Shown one piece after another: positions 1 through 8,122 of a stretch of 64,000 nt of DNA (its first letter is position 1; the number at the start of each line of letters is the position of its first letter). The stretch is from Bog-756 sp963835465 (lineage in GTDB: Bacteria; Actinomycetota; Acidimicrobiia; Acidimicrobiales; RAAP-2): NCBI GenBank assembly GCA_963835465.1, contig CAWIFR010000002.1, forward strand, positions 124,001 through 188,000, read 5' to 3'. The position numbers and the translations under genes are program-made. The notes under the pieces were generated by a model. It was given only the letters and a program-made list of their open reading frames with translations. It did no database searches and was not told the DNA's origin.

Positions 1-1060
1 GACCAGGGCCCGATTCCGGCCCACCGTCGGTGCCCGGCGGGCCCACCTCGACCGTGGACGTGGTGGCGGCCACCGTCCCGGGGTCCCCGAGACCGTAGCG
101 CCGCACGATCTCCGCGGCCTCCTCCCTCCCCTGGGCGATCAGGGCCTCGGTGGTGGAGAAGTCGTCGAAGTCCCGGGTCGCCCCCTCACTGCCCGTGCAC
201 ACGATGACCTCCACTCCCGGAGGGAGCTGAGCCAGGTCCCGGACGAAGCGGGCGTGGATGGAGATCATGAGGGCGTTGAACATCGCCTCCACCGGGCGCC
301 GAGGTGAGGCCGGTGTGTACACGGGCGGTGCGCACAGCAGTACGACAATGCGGGTGGCGCCACTCTCGATGGCCCGCCGGATGGGAACGTTGTTGACGAC
401 GCCCCCGTCGATGTAGCGCTCCCCGTCGACCTCCACCGGAGGGAAGATGGCGGGCACCGCCGAGGACGCCAGCACCGCCTCGGCAGCCGGTCCGTAGGTG
501 AACCAGCGTTCACCCCCGTCGGTGAGTGAGGTGGCCACCACCTCGACCGGGATCACCGCGTCCTCCAGCCGCTCGTAACCGATCCCGTCCTCGATGACCT
601 TCCGGAGGCCGGAGTTGACGAAGACGGAGTCGCGCTGTTGGAAGTAGAGCCACGGGCCGTGGAGCCGGCCCTGCGGATAGACCGATTCGCGGGTGAGCCC
701 CCGCCAGATCTCGGTCATCCGCTGAACGCCCTCACGGGTCGGGTCACCGGCGAAGGCGGCTCCGTTGACCGCACCTACCGATGAGCCGTAGATGCGGTCG
801 GGTACGAATCCGTGCTCGGTCAGGACTTGGAGCATCCCGATCTGCAGGGCTCCCCGAGTTCCGCCCCCGGCTAGCACGAGGGCGGTGCGCGGGCCCTGAT
901 CCTCGGGCTCGTCCTCTTCCTGGGCGGCCAGCCACGCTGCCCGGGACGCGGCTGCCCGCTGCAGCGTGAACCGGATTACCAGCACTAACAGCACCAGTGT
1001 GACGGCCACGAACAGGGTGAAGACGACGGTGAAGAAGGCGTCGGCGGCCGGGGGCATCAT
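1..1060 (-). CDS. Patatin-like phospholipase (3' end beyond window)
   Basis: A patatin-family serine lipase or acyl hydrolase, read on the minus strand. After an N-terminal hydrophobic segment at about residues 8-28 (a probable membrane anchor) come the oxyanion-hole glycine loop GGGTRG, the nucleophile elbow GSSVG (Ser about residue 94) and the DGG motif carrying the catalytic Asp (about residue 218). The Ser/Asp dyad is therefore intact. The frame runs off position 1, so the C-terminus is not seen. I chose the ATG pair at 1060/1057, which precedes the hydrophobic segment. The neighbour at 1118 is transcribed divergently with a 57-bp gap. The family hydrolyses phospholipid acyl esters; the substrate here is not known. 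The membrane anchor fits an RssA-like cellular enzyme better than a soluble effector. Confidence 0.88.
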   Translation of the reverse strand, partial: MMPPAADAFFTVVFTLFVAVTLVLLVLVIRFTLQRAAASRAAWLAAQEEDEPEDQGPRTALVLAGGGTRGALQIGMLQVLTEHGFVPDRIYGSSVGAVNGAAFAGDPTREGVQRMTEIWRGLTRESVYPQGRLHGPWLYFQQRDSVFVNSGLRKVIEDGIGYERLEDAVIPVEVVATSLTDGGERWFTYGPAAEAVLASSAVPAIFPPVEVDGERYIDGGVVNNVPIRRAIESGATRIVVLLCAPPVYTPASPRRPVEAMFNALMISIHARFVRDLAQLPPGVEVIVCTGSEGATRDFDDFSTTEALIAQGREEAAEIVRRYGLGDPGTVAATTSTVEVGPPGTDGGPESGPG

Positions 1061-1117
1061 CGCTGAAGAGGCTACCGGCGAGCAGCCCTTGCACCTCTGT
1101 CACACCCGCTGGGCAGA

Positions 1118-2179
1118 GTGGAGTCCATGGTGGTAGTCGACATCGAGCGCCCGAGAGGGCTGCCTGAACCCTGTGGGTCGCAGGTGCCCGTCTCGGTGGC
1201 GCCCGAGACCGTGCCAGAGCCGGGACGCCGTCAGCCGGGCCGTTGGCGGCCTTTGGCGGGGGATGCGCTGCTGGAGCGGCTGCGGATCACGGGCAGGCCC
1301 CGACCGCCCGCTCATCCTGAGCTCGTACAGCGACTGCGATCCGGTCTCGAGTCGGGTTTGGGGGGGACAGGCTCTACTTCGTCACCACTGATGGTGACGA
1401 AGGACCGGCTGCATCGGGCGCTGGCCTGCGGGGAGCACGCCGGATCCGGTGGGTTCGGCCAGCGGACCTTCTCCACCGCCCTGGCCTGTGGCGCCCTCGT
1501 CGGCGCCCTCTTCCGGCAGCTGGTCACGGTGGGATTCGTCGACGACGCCATGGCCGACGGGATGGCCGCCCTGGCCGTTGATGACCGTCAGGCCGAACTG
1601 GTGGCCTGGATCGACCAGCTGACCGGACCCGAGCACCAAGAGCTCGCAGCCGAGGTGGAGCGGCAGGCCGAGGGGTTGCGCCGTCGATGGCCGGCGCTGG
1701 ACCCCTCATGGCTGCCTCGGACGCAGGAGGCCATGCGGATTCGGTTGGCGGGTGGGACGGTCGAGCTGTCGGCACGAGTCGATCTGGCCATCGGACGGCC
1801 CGCCCGGGAGGAGGCTTCCGTGGCGCTGGTCGAGGTGAGCTCGGGGATCCCGCGGGTCGAGCATCGGGCCGACCGGCACTTCTACGCGCTCCTCGAGGCG
1901 CTCCGGAACTCGGCCCCGCCCTTCGTGGTGGCCACGTACTACACGAGAACCGGAGAGCTCGATGTCGACCCGGTCACCGACGAGCTGTTGGTGGTCGCGG
2001 CCCGTCGCACCCTGGCCGGGGCCCGAAGGCTCCGCCACTTGGCGGAGGGATCGGCGGAGGGAACGGAGCTGAGTCCGGCCTCGAGCTTGCTCTGCGCCCG
2101 CTGTTCGGTGTCGGCCGACTGGGAGATGCCCGCGGACCTCTGTGGGGGGTTGACCGGGTCCGACCGGGGTGACTCGTGA
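1118..2179 (+). CDS. RecB/Cas4-like PD-(D/E)XK fold protein, probably degenerate
   Basis: A protein of 353 residues that I do not recognise as a named family. The C-terminal half has the layout of a RecB/Cas4-type nuclease: an RVD aspartate, then about 20 residues later EVSSG where active enzymes have E-x-K-x-G, then a helix HFYALLEAL resembling the QxxxY helix. The catalytic lysine position is Ser, so nuclease activity is doubtful. A cysteine in LACGEH upstream of the fold and CARC plus a later Cys near the C-terminus resemble the one-plus-three cysteine set of the Fe-S cluster in Cas4 and AddB. Start is GTG 1118; ATG 1127 is also possible. The stop overlaps the next gene by 4 bp (GTGA), so the two are translationally coupled. 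Function unknown. Confidence 0.6.
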   Translation: MESMVVVDIERPRGLPEPCGSQVPVSVAPETVPEPGRRQPGRWRPLAGDALLERLRITGRPRPPAHPELVQRLRSGLESGLGGTGSTSSPLMVTKDRLHRALACGEHAGSGGFGQRTFSTALACGALVGALFRQLVTVGFVDDAMADGMAALAVDDRQAELVAWIDQLTGPEHQELAAEVERQAEGLRRRWPALDPSWLPRTQEAMRIRLAGGTVELSARVDLAIGRPAREEASVALVEVSSGIPRVEHRADRHFYALLEALRNSAPPFVVATYYTRTGELDVDPVTDELLVVAARRTLAGARRLRHLAEGSAEGTELSPASSLLCARCSVSADWEMPADLCGGLTGSDRGDS

Positions 2180-3048
2180 CCCCGGCGGATCACCGCACGC
2201 GGGGCCTGGTGGCTCCCGCCGTGACAGTGGTCGACGAGGCAGCCCGGTCAGCGCTGAAGGGCCGACTCGTGGCCCGGCTGGCCCCGGTGGTGGCGCCGCT
2301 GCCGGCCGCCGATCCCGTCGTGGTCTCCCTCCCGCTGCTGCGCCAGGCGCAGGGTCGGCCCGGATCCGTCGGCGACCACGATGGCCCGTTCGTCTGGCGA
2401 CCGGCGTTCGTGCGCCGTTCCCTGGGTCTGGCCGTGGTGGAGGCCTGTGCGGCCGGCCGGTTCCGCAATCCGCTGGACGCCGCCGGACCGGTGGCCTCCG
2501 AGGCCCTCGTGCGGTGGAAGGAGACCGGTTGGCGCACCTACCACTGGGAGCCGTGGATGGCGGGCCTCGGCACCGGGGCCCGGGCCGCGGTGCTTGCCGA
2601 GTCGGTGGCCTGGGCTTCTTCGTTGTGGACCTCGCTGGACTGGTCGATGATCGAGCCGATGCCCCAGTTCGGCGGCCCGGACGACCAGTGGGCCTGTCCC
2701 TCCACCCCGACGGTACGACTGAAGGGCCGCTCCGAGTTGCGGGTGGCCCTTCAGGGCCACGTCGGGCAGGCAGGCGGGGTGGGCCGGGTCACGGGTCCGG
2801 TGGCTTTGGTGTCGGTCTCCGGGGGATCTCCCTCCGTGGCCTGGCGAGAGGAGTTGGCCTATCTGGCCCTCACGGCCGCCCTGCGCTCGCCGTCCCGTCC
2901 GGTGCCGGCTCGCGTGACGGGGCTCTGGCCCGACGCCGGCGCCGATCGGTGCGTGGAGATCGACGAAGGTGTCCTGGACCGAGCGGTCGACCGCGTGGTG
3001 GACACGGTGGCGACCGTCGTCACATCGCGTCAATCTGTGGTGACCTGA
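2176..3048 (+). CDS. Hypothetical protein coupled to the nuclease-like gene
   Basis: A protein of 290 residues with no family I recognise. It has no signal peptide or membrane segment. The middle is rich in tryptophan and aromatic residues (WKETGWRTYHWEPW, then ASSLWTSLDWSMIEPMPQF), followed by a beta-rich stretch and a C-terminal helical region. The GTG start lies inside the stop codon of the preceding gene (4-bp overlap), so the two proteins are probably made together in similar amounts and may interact. Codon use has the strong third-position GC of its neighbours. The real existence of the gene is supported by the overlap and by the lack of a better frame; the role is unknown. Confidence 0.65.
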   Translation: MTPADHRTRGLVAPAVTVVDEAARSALKGRLVARLAPVVAPLPAADPVVVSLPLLRQAQGRPGSVGDHDGPFVWRPAFVRRSLGLAVVEACAAGRFRNPLDAAGPVASEALVRWKETGWRTYHWEPWMAGLGTGARAAVLAESVAWASSLWTSLDWSMIEPMPQFGGPDDQWACPSTPTVRLKGRSELRVALQGHVGQAGGVGRVTGPVALVSVSGGSPSVAWREELAYLALTAALRSPSRPVPARVTGLWPDAGADRCVEIDEGVLDRAVDRVVDTVATVVTSRQSVVT

Positions 3049-3061
3049 GGCCGCCACCGGG

Positions 3062-4678
3062 TCATTCGACGGCCGCGAACAGCGCCTTCGCCGCCTTCGA
3101 ATCGGGCTTGCCCGATGCCGTCAGCGGGATGGTCTCGACCACCAAGAGCTGGCGTGGAAGCTTGTAGCCGGCGATGTGGTCACGGCAGTGCTCCTGGAGC
3201 TCCTCCAGACTGGGCGCGCCGGCAACGTCCCTCGGTTGGAGGGCGACAGCCACTTGCTCTCCGAAGCGCTCGTCAGGGACGCCGACCACGATTGCGTCGA
3301 ACACGGCGGGGTGAGTCTTGACGGCCGCCTCGACCTCCTCGGGAAAGATCTTCTCGCCCCCGGAGTTGATGGAGGCCGAGCCCCGACCGTGGACGATGAT
3401 CGTCCCGTCGGGCTCCACTGAGGCCAGATCGCCAGGGATGGACCAGCGCACCCCGTTGGCGTCCACCGGAAAGGTCCCCTCGCTCTTGACCGGATCCTTG
3501 TAATAGCCGATGGGGATCCGGCCGGAGCGGGCCAGCCGTCCGATGCGCCCATCGCCCGGTGTGAGGGGCCGAAGATCGTCGTCGAGGACCGAGGTGTCGT
3601 CCTTCATCACAAACCGCGGCCCGCTGGCCCCGTCTTGGACGGCGCCCTGAGCGCCGCTCTCGCTGGAGCCGAAGTTGTCGAGCACCATCACCTTGGGTAG
3701 CCGCTGCTTCAGCTCGTCCTTCACCGTCTTGGACAACATGGCCCCACCGGAGCCGACCACCACCAGCGTGGACGTGTCGTAGGTGCCGGGAGGAGCGGTG
3801 GCCAGGGCGTCGGCCAGGGGCCGGGCCATGGCGTCGCCGACCAGCCCCACCGATACGACCCCCTCCTCGCCGATGATGCGCCACAGCAGGTCGGGGTCGT
3901 AGCGGTGCTCGGTGTAGAGGACCGCTGTGGCGGCCATCATGAAGGCGTTCCACATGACCCACTGCGCGTTGCCGTGCATCAGGGGCGCCACCACCAGCAT
4001 GACCATGCGGGTGGCGTCGTCAGGGTTGAGTCGGGCGGCCAACTCGTCAGGGTGTCCGATGGGCTCCTGGCCCCAGCCTCCCCCGCCCATGGCGGCGAAG
4101 AAGATGTCCTCCTGTCGCCAGAGCACGCCCTTGGGCATGCCGGTGGTGCCCCCCGTGTAGAGGATGTAGATGTCGTCCGGTGACCGGGGTCGAAAGTCGC
4201 GCTCGGGAGACGAGGAATCGAGAGCGGACGCATAGGAACTGGAAGCCTGCGGGGGCTCAGTCACGGACCCGTCCTCGACCATGACCAGCTGGGGGTGGAC
4301 GCCGTCGACGCCGTCGAGGGCCTCGATGACCAGAGGGGAGAGGGCCCGCTCGAACACCAGGACCTTCAGGTCGGCATTGTCGATCACGTAACGGAGCTCA
4401 GGGGCCACGTAGCGGTAGTTGAGGTTCACGGGCACGGCCCGGGCCTTGTAGCAGCCGATCATGGCTTCCGCCCACTCGGCCCGGTTGTAGGCCAGGATGC
4501 CCACGTGGGCACCGGCGGCGATACCCCGGTCGAGGAGGTAGTGGGCGAACCGGTTGGCCCGCTCGTCCAGCTGGCGGTAGGTCAGCCGGTCCGTCCCGGC
4601 CACCAGGGCCAGCCGATCGGGCACGGTGTCCACCACCACCTCGAACAGGTCGGCCAGGGCGAACCGGCGGTCACTCAT
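3062..4678 (-). CDS. Acyl-CoA ligase, FadD19-like
   Basis: An AMP-forming acyl-CoA synthetase of 538 residues, the usual family length. It shows the P-loop YTGGTTGMPKG at about residue 175, the acyl/adenylate region GSSESGAQG, the hinge region with IPIGYYKD and IPGD, the SINSGGEKIFPEEVE motif, and a C-terminal SGKPD lysine region. From memory, the sequence follows mycobacterial FadD19 (steroid side-chain CoA ligase) closely along its whole length, including the GDAMARPL and YRYV segments, so the substrate may be a branched or sterol-derived acid. Substrate assignment is inference. It is transcribed away from the SDR at 4820 and convergent with the 2176 gene (13-bp gap). ATG start at 4678. Confidence 0.9.
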   Translation of the reverse strand: MSDRRFALADLFEVVVDTVPDRLALVAGTDRLTYRQLDERANRFAHYLLDRGIAAGAHVGILAYNRAEWAEAMIGCYKARAVPVNLNYRYVAPELRYVIDNADLKVLVFERALSPLVIEALDGVDGVHPQLVMVEDGSVTEPPQASSSYASALDSSSPERDFRPRSPDDIYILYTGGTTGMPKGVLWRQEDIFFAAMGGGGWGQEPIGHPDELAARLNPDDATRMVMLVVAPLMHGNAQWVMWNAFMMAATAVLYTEHRYDPDLLWRIIGEEGVVSVGLVGDAMARPLADALATAPPGTYDTSTLVVVGSGGAMLSKTVKDELKQRLPKVMVLDNFGSSESGAQGAVQDGASGPRFVMKDDTSVLDDDLRPLTPGDGRIGRLARSGRIPIGYYKDPVKSEGTFPVDANGVRWSIPGDLASVEPDGTIIVHGRGSASINSGGEKIFPEEVEAAVKTHPAVFDAIVVGVPDERFGEQVAVALQPRDVAGAPSLEELQEHCRDHIAGYKLPRQLLVVETIPLTASGKPDSKAAKALFAAVE

Positions 4679-4819
4679 CGCACCTCTCCTCGTCTGGACC
4701 TACCGCCCCGGGGGGGTCGTGCCGTCCCGTAACATGCTGCGTCGAACCGACACTCTGTAGCACGTCCCGCAGAGGGGTCGGGCGGCGAGTGCGTCCGAAA
4801 CGAGCAGAGGAGCAGCTCA

Positions 4820-5689
4820 GTGAGCAGCCAGCCGAACCCCCCACGAGGCATCGCCGGCTATGCAGCCCTGGTCACCGGTGGAGGCAGTGGCATCGGCCTG
4901 GGCACGGCCACCAGGCTGGTGAGGGACGGGGCCCACGTGACGATCTGCGGCCGCACCGAGGAGAAGCTGGTTGCCGCGGTGTCGGTGCTCGAGCAGGTGG
5001 CGGCCGAGGCCGCCGGCACCCCTACGGCCGGGGGGACCGCCGGCTACGTGGTGGCAGACGTGACCATCGAGGGCCAGGTGGCCGAAGCCGTGGCCGAGGC
5101 CTCCTCGGAGCGCGGGCGACTCGACATCCTGTTCGCCAACGCCGGCGGGTCGTTGCACATGGGCCCGATCGTGACCGCCGAGCTGGAGTCGGTCCGGGCG
5201 ACGGTCGACGTCAACCTGGTGGGCACGTTCCTCTGCATCAAGCACGGCGCTCCGTTGATGGCGGCGGGCGTGGGTACCGGGGTCGACGGCGGGATGGCTC
5301 CGGGTGGGGCCATCACCGGCATGTCCTCGGGCGCCGGAGGCTTCCCCCACCGCTATCTCTGGGCCTACGGGGCAGCCAAGGCCGGCATCGACACGCTCTG
5401 CAAGTATGCGGCCGAGGAGCTCGGGTCGACGGGTGTACGGGTCAACTCGGTGCAGCCGGGGATCGTGGACGACGATCTCATGGCTCCCATCACCGCCGGT
5501 GGGCCGCTCTTGGACGACTACCTCGCCGAGATGCCCGTCAGCCGTCTGGGCACGGTGGAAGACATCGCCGCCGCCGTCCGGTTTCTGTCCGGACCCGAGG
5601 CGGGTTGGGTCACCGGGGTCAACCTGCCCATCGACGGAGGCCACCACCTCCGTCGGGGAGCGAACTACGGACTCCTGTTCGGGGAGTAG
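4820..5689 (+). CDS. Short-chain dehydrogenase/reductase (SDR)
   Basis: A classical SDR oxidoreductase of 289 residues. It has the nucleotide-binding glycine motif TGGGSGIG near residue 20, NAGG near residue 115, and a YGAAK active-site Tyr/Lys pair preceded by a serine-rich strand (SSGAGG). The C-terminal SGPEAGWVTGVNLPIDGG is typical of the family. NAD(P)-dependent oxidation or reduction of an alcohol, ketone or 3-hydroxyacyl-CoA is expected; the substrate is not evident. The GTG start at 4820 follows a GAGGAG ribosome-binding site. It is divergent from the FadD19-like ligase and may serve the same acid-degradation pathway. A strong hairpin follows the stop codon directly. Confidence 0.9.
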   Translation: MSSQPNPPRGIAGYAALVTGGGSGIGLGTATRLVRDGAHVTICGRTEEKLVAAVSVLEQVAAEAAGTPTAGGTAGYVVADVTIEGQVAEAVAEASSERGRLDILFANAGGSLHMGPIVTAELESVRATVDVNLVGTFLCIKHGAPLMAAGVGTGVDGGMAPGGAITGMSSGAGGFPHRYLWAYGAAKAGIDTLCKYAAEELGSTGVRVNSVQPGIVDDDLMAPITAGGPLLDDYLAEMPVSRLGTVEDIAAAVRFLSGPEAGWVTGVNLPIDGGHHLRRGANYGLLFGE

Positions 5690-5717
5690 CCGTCGGCCCC
5701 GTCAGCGGGGCCGACGG
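5690..5717 (+). terminator. Perfect 12-bp hairpin after the SDR gene
   Basis: CCGTCGGCCCCG, loop TCAG, then the exact reverse complement, starting on the first base after the SDR stop codon. There is no T-run downstream, so it is a terminator-like or mRNA-stabilising hairpin rather than a textbook intrinsic terminator. It also sits just upstream of the small membrane gene at 5731. Confidence 0.6.
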
Positions 5718-5730
5718 TAGGGTGGTCACC

Positions 5731-6126
5731 GTGGATGCACCCGAGCCGACCGATCCGGTGGCCAGAGGCACCCGCCTGACCGGGTCGGAGGCGGTCCGGC
5801 TCCACCTGACCCTGGTCGTGGTGGTGGCCCTGTGCCTCGCCGCGTTCTGGTTCGAGGTACGACGGGCCCTCGGCGGCAACGAACTGAGCTGGGCGTACGT
5901 GTTCGAGTGGCCGATCTTCGCCGGGTTCGCCTGCTACATGTGGTGGATCACCCTGCACCAGACGCGGGGGAAGCGGCGCGCCACCCCGGCACCGAAGGTG
6001 GTGGCACCCGAGCATGTCCAGATGCTGAAGAACTGGCAGGAGCATCTCCGCACCATGGCCGCGTCCGAGGCGGAGTCGGCACCCGCCGCACAGCCCCCTT
6101 CCTCAGGGGTCGACTCGACCCCCTGA
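5731..6126 (+). CDS. Small two-helix membrane protein
   Basis: A protein of about 131 residues with two predicted membrane helices: LTLVVVVALCLAAFWFEV, and a second centred on WPIFAGFACYMWW. A charged cytoplasmic tail ends in an Ala/Ser/Pro-rich region. The motif ELSWAYVFEWPIFAGF is of a kind I associate with conserved actinobacterial membrane proteins of unknown function. I chose GTG 5731; GTG 5722 in the same frame is an alternative. The frame stays open far upstream, but that part runs antisense-like through the SDR gene and is not coding. Function unknown. Confidence 0.7.
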   Translation: MDAPEPTDPVARGTRLTGSEAVRLHLTLVVVVALCLAAFWFEVRRALGGNELSWAYVFEWPIFAGFACYMWWITLHQTRGKRRATPAPKVVAPEHVQMLKNWQEHLRTMAASEAESAPAAQPPSSGVDSTP

Positions 6127-6250
6127 CGGCGCTGGGGCCGCGGTAGCGACGGCCAAAGCCGGGCCTACAATCGGGCCACCGAGTTCGGGGCTCGCCGGCC
6201 AGCGCCCCGTTCCGGCGACATCGTCGGGTCCCAGAGGGAGTGGTGGCGAC

Positions 6251-8122
6251 ATGCCAGGAATGGGCCACGGACTCCAGAGCGACAATCCGACCATCGTCGC
6301 GGCATTCCGTTCCGCCCTCGACCACCAACTGGTCATCCTCCTGGCCCTCGGCGTGATCCTGGCCCTGGGCTGGAATGTGGCCCGCACCGTGCACTACCGC
6401 AGGGCCGCGGCCGCCGGCACCCTGGACGCAACGGTCCCCAGCCCTTGGGCCTACCCCGAGCCTCCGGCCCGTCGGCTGTTCCGGATCACGTTCGGCCTGC
6501 TGTGGCTCTTCGACGGCCTGCTGCAGATCCAGACGGCGATGCCCCTCGGGCTCCCCGGCTCGGTCATCACCCCGGCGGCCAGCTCGTCCCCGGGATGGGT
6601 CCAGCATCTGGTCGGCGTGGGCACCACCATCTGGGCCGACCACCCGGTGACGGCGGCGGCGGCGACGGTGTGGATCCAGGTGGGGATCGGCGTCTTCCTG
6701 CTCGTCGCGCCCCGGGGTTACTGGTCCCGGGCCGCCGGTGTGGTGAGTGTGGGTTGGGGACTGGTGGTCTGGGTGTTCGGGGAGGCCTTCGGTGGCATCT
6801 TCGGCCACGGCAGCAGCTGGCTCTTCGGGCTGCCCGGTGGGGTGCTCTTCTATCTGATCGCCGGCGTACTGGTCGCGCTGCCCGACAGCTCGTGGGAGAC
6901 GCCCCGGCTGGGGAAGGGCATCCTGCGGGGGATGGGGGTGTTCTTCATCGGGATGGGGGTCCTGCAGGCGTGGCCGGGGCGGGGATCCTGGTCGGGGCAG
7001 TCCCACGGGTCGGCCACGACGGGCACGCTCACGGCCATGGTCCAGCAGATGGCCCAGGTTTCCCAGCCGTCGGTGACGGCGTCCTGGGTCCGCAGCTTCG
7101 CCTCGTTCCAGGCCGGTCACGGGTGGCTGGTCAACCTGGTTGTCGTGGTCGCACTGCTCGGGGTGGGCGGCTGCTTCCTGAGTGGTGATCCCCGCGTCGT
7201 CCGGGTCGGGGTGATCGTGGGGTCGGTCTTCTGTTTGGCCACCTGGGTACTGGTCCAGGACTTCGGCTTCTTCGGGGGGGTGGGGACCGACCCCAACTCC
7301 ATGATCCCGATGGCCCTGGTCTTCGGTGGCGGCTACCTGGCCATGGTGCGGCTGCCTGTCCGGGCTCCGGTCGAGTCCCTCGGGATCGTGGCGGCCCAGG
7401 CCGAGGTATCGGACGGGGCCGAGCCGTCACCCCCGGGTCCGGCCGGTTGGCTCGACCGGCTCCAGCCCAATTTCCTCCTGCGCTCGCTCTTGGCCGTAGG
7501 GGCCATCGGGATCCTGCTGATCGGGGCCGCTCCCATGGCAGTGGCCGCCGCCAGCCCGCACGCCGACCCCATCCTGATCGAAGCGGCCAACGGATCGCCC
7601 GATCTGGTCAACGTCCCGGCGTTCCCGTTCACGCTCACCGACACCGGCGGCCGCACGGTCTCCCTGTCAAGCCTGGCCGGCCATACCGTCGTGCTCACCT
7701 TCCTCGACCCGGTCTGCACGTCGGACTGCCCCCTCATCGCGCAGGACCTCAAACTCGCCAACCAGAACCTCGGCTCCCGGTCCGACGGGGTCGAACTCGT
7801 GGCGGTGGTCAACAACCCGCTCTACACCACCACCGCCTTCACCGCCGCCTTCGACAGGCAGGAGGGGCTCGACCACCTGGCCAACTGGAACTTCCTCACC
7901 GGCTCGTTGAGCCAGCTGCACAAGTTGTGGAACGAGTACGGGGTGCAGACCGAGATCACCCCGGCGGGGGGGATGGTGGCCCACAGCGACATCGTCTACC
8001 TCATCGATCGGCACGGTCACACCCGGGTGATCCTTAACTCGGACCCGGGCAAGGGGAGCGCGCAAGGCTCCTCCTTCGTGGGCCAACTGACCAGCCAGAT
8101 CAGTCGCGTCTCTGGCCTGTGA
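6251..8122 (+). CDS. DoxX-like membrane protein fused to SCO1/SenC copper chaperone
   Basis: A protein of 623 residues in two parts. Residues 1 to about 430 form a polytopic membrane region with a DoxX-like opening (RITFGLLWLFDGLLQIQ) and about eight hydrophobic segments. After another membrane anchor near residue 420, residues of about 455-620 are a complete SCO1/SenC thioredoxin-fold domain with the copper-binding CTSDC (CxxxC) and the downstream His in AHSD. SCO proteins deliver copper to the CuA centre of cytochrome oxidase and act outside the membrane. The location just upstream of ctaG and the oxidase genes supports that role. The fusion to a DoxX-type membrane unit is unusual. The stop overlaps the next start (GTGA). 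Confidence 0.88.
   Translation: MPGMGHGLQSDNPTIVAAFRSALDHQLVILLALGVILALGWNVARTVHYRRAAAAGTLDATVPSPWAYPEPPARRLFRITFGLLWLFDGLLQIQTAMPLGLPGSVITPAASSSPGWVQHLVGVGTTIWADHPVTAAAATVWIQVGIGVFLLVAPRGYWSRAAGVVSVGWGLVVWVFGEAFGGIFGHGSSWLFGLPGGVLFYLIAGVLVALPDSSWETPRLGKGILRGMGVFFIGMGVLQAWPGRGSWSGQSHGSATTGTLTAMVQQMAQVSQPSVTASWVRSFASFQAGHGWLVNLVVVVALLGVGGCFLSGDPRVVRVGVIVGSVFCLATWVLVQDFGFFGGVGTDPNSMIPMALVFGGGYLAMVRLPVRAPVESLGIVAAQAEVSDGAEPSPPGPAGWLDRLQPNFLLRSLLAVGAIGILLIGAAPMAVAAASPHADPILIEAANGSPDLVNVPAFPFTLTDTGGRTVSLSSLAGHTVVLTFLDPVCTSDCPLIAQDLKLANQNLGSRSDGVELVAVVNNPLYTTTAFTAAFDRQEGLDHLANWNFLTGSLSQLHKLWNEYGVQTEITPAGGMVAHSDIVYLIDRHGHTRVILNSDPGKGSAQGSSFVGQLTSQISRVSGL

Noticed and set aside
1..3048. Patatin plus nuclease-like gene as an anti-phage defence system
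   Set aside because: The genes are divergent, the patatin has a membrane anchor of a cellular type, and no nucleotide cyclase, sensor or other defence gene is near; not supportable beyond speculation.
4817..5647. Long open frame on the minus strand opposite the SDR gene
   Set aside because: Mirror frame of a GC-rich gene; His/Gly/Arg-rich translation, no motif, while the plus strand has full SDR motifs and a ribosome-binding site.
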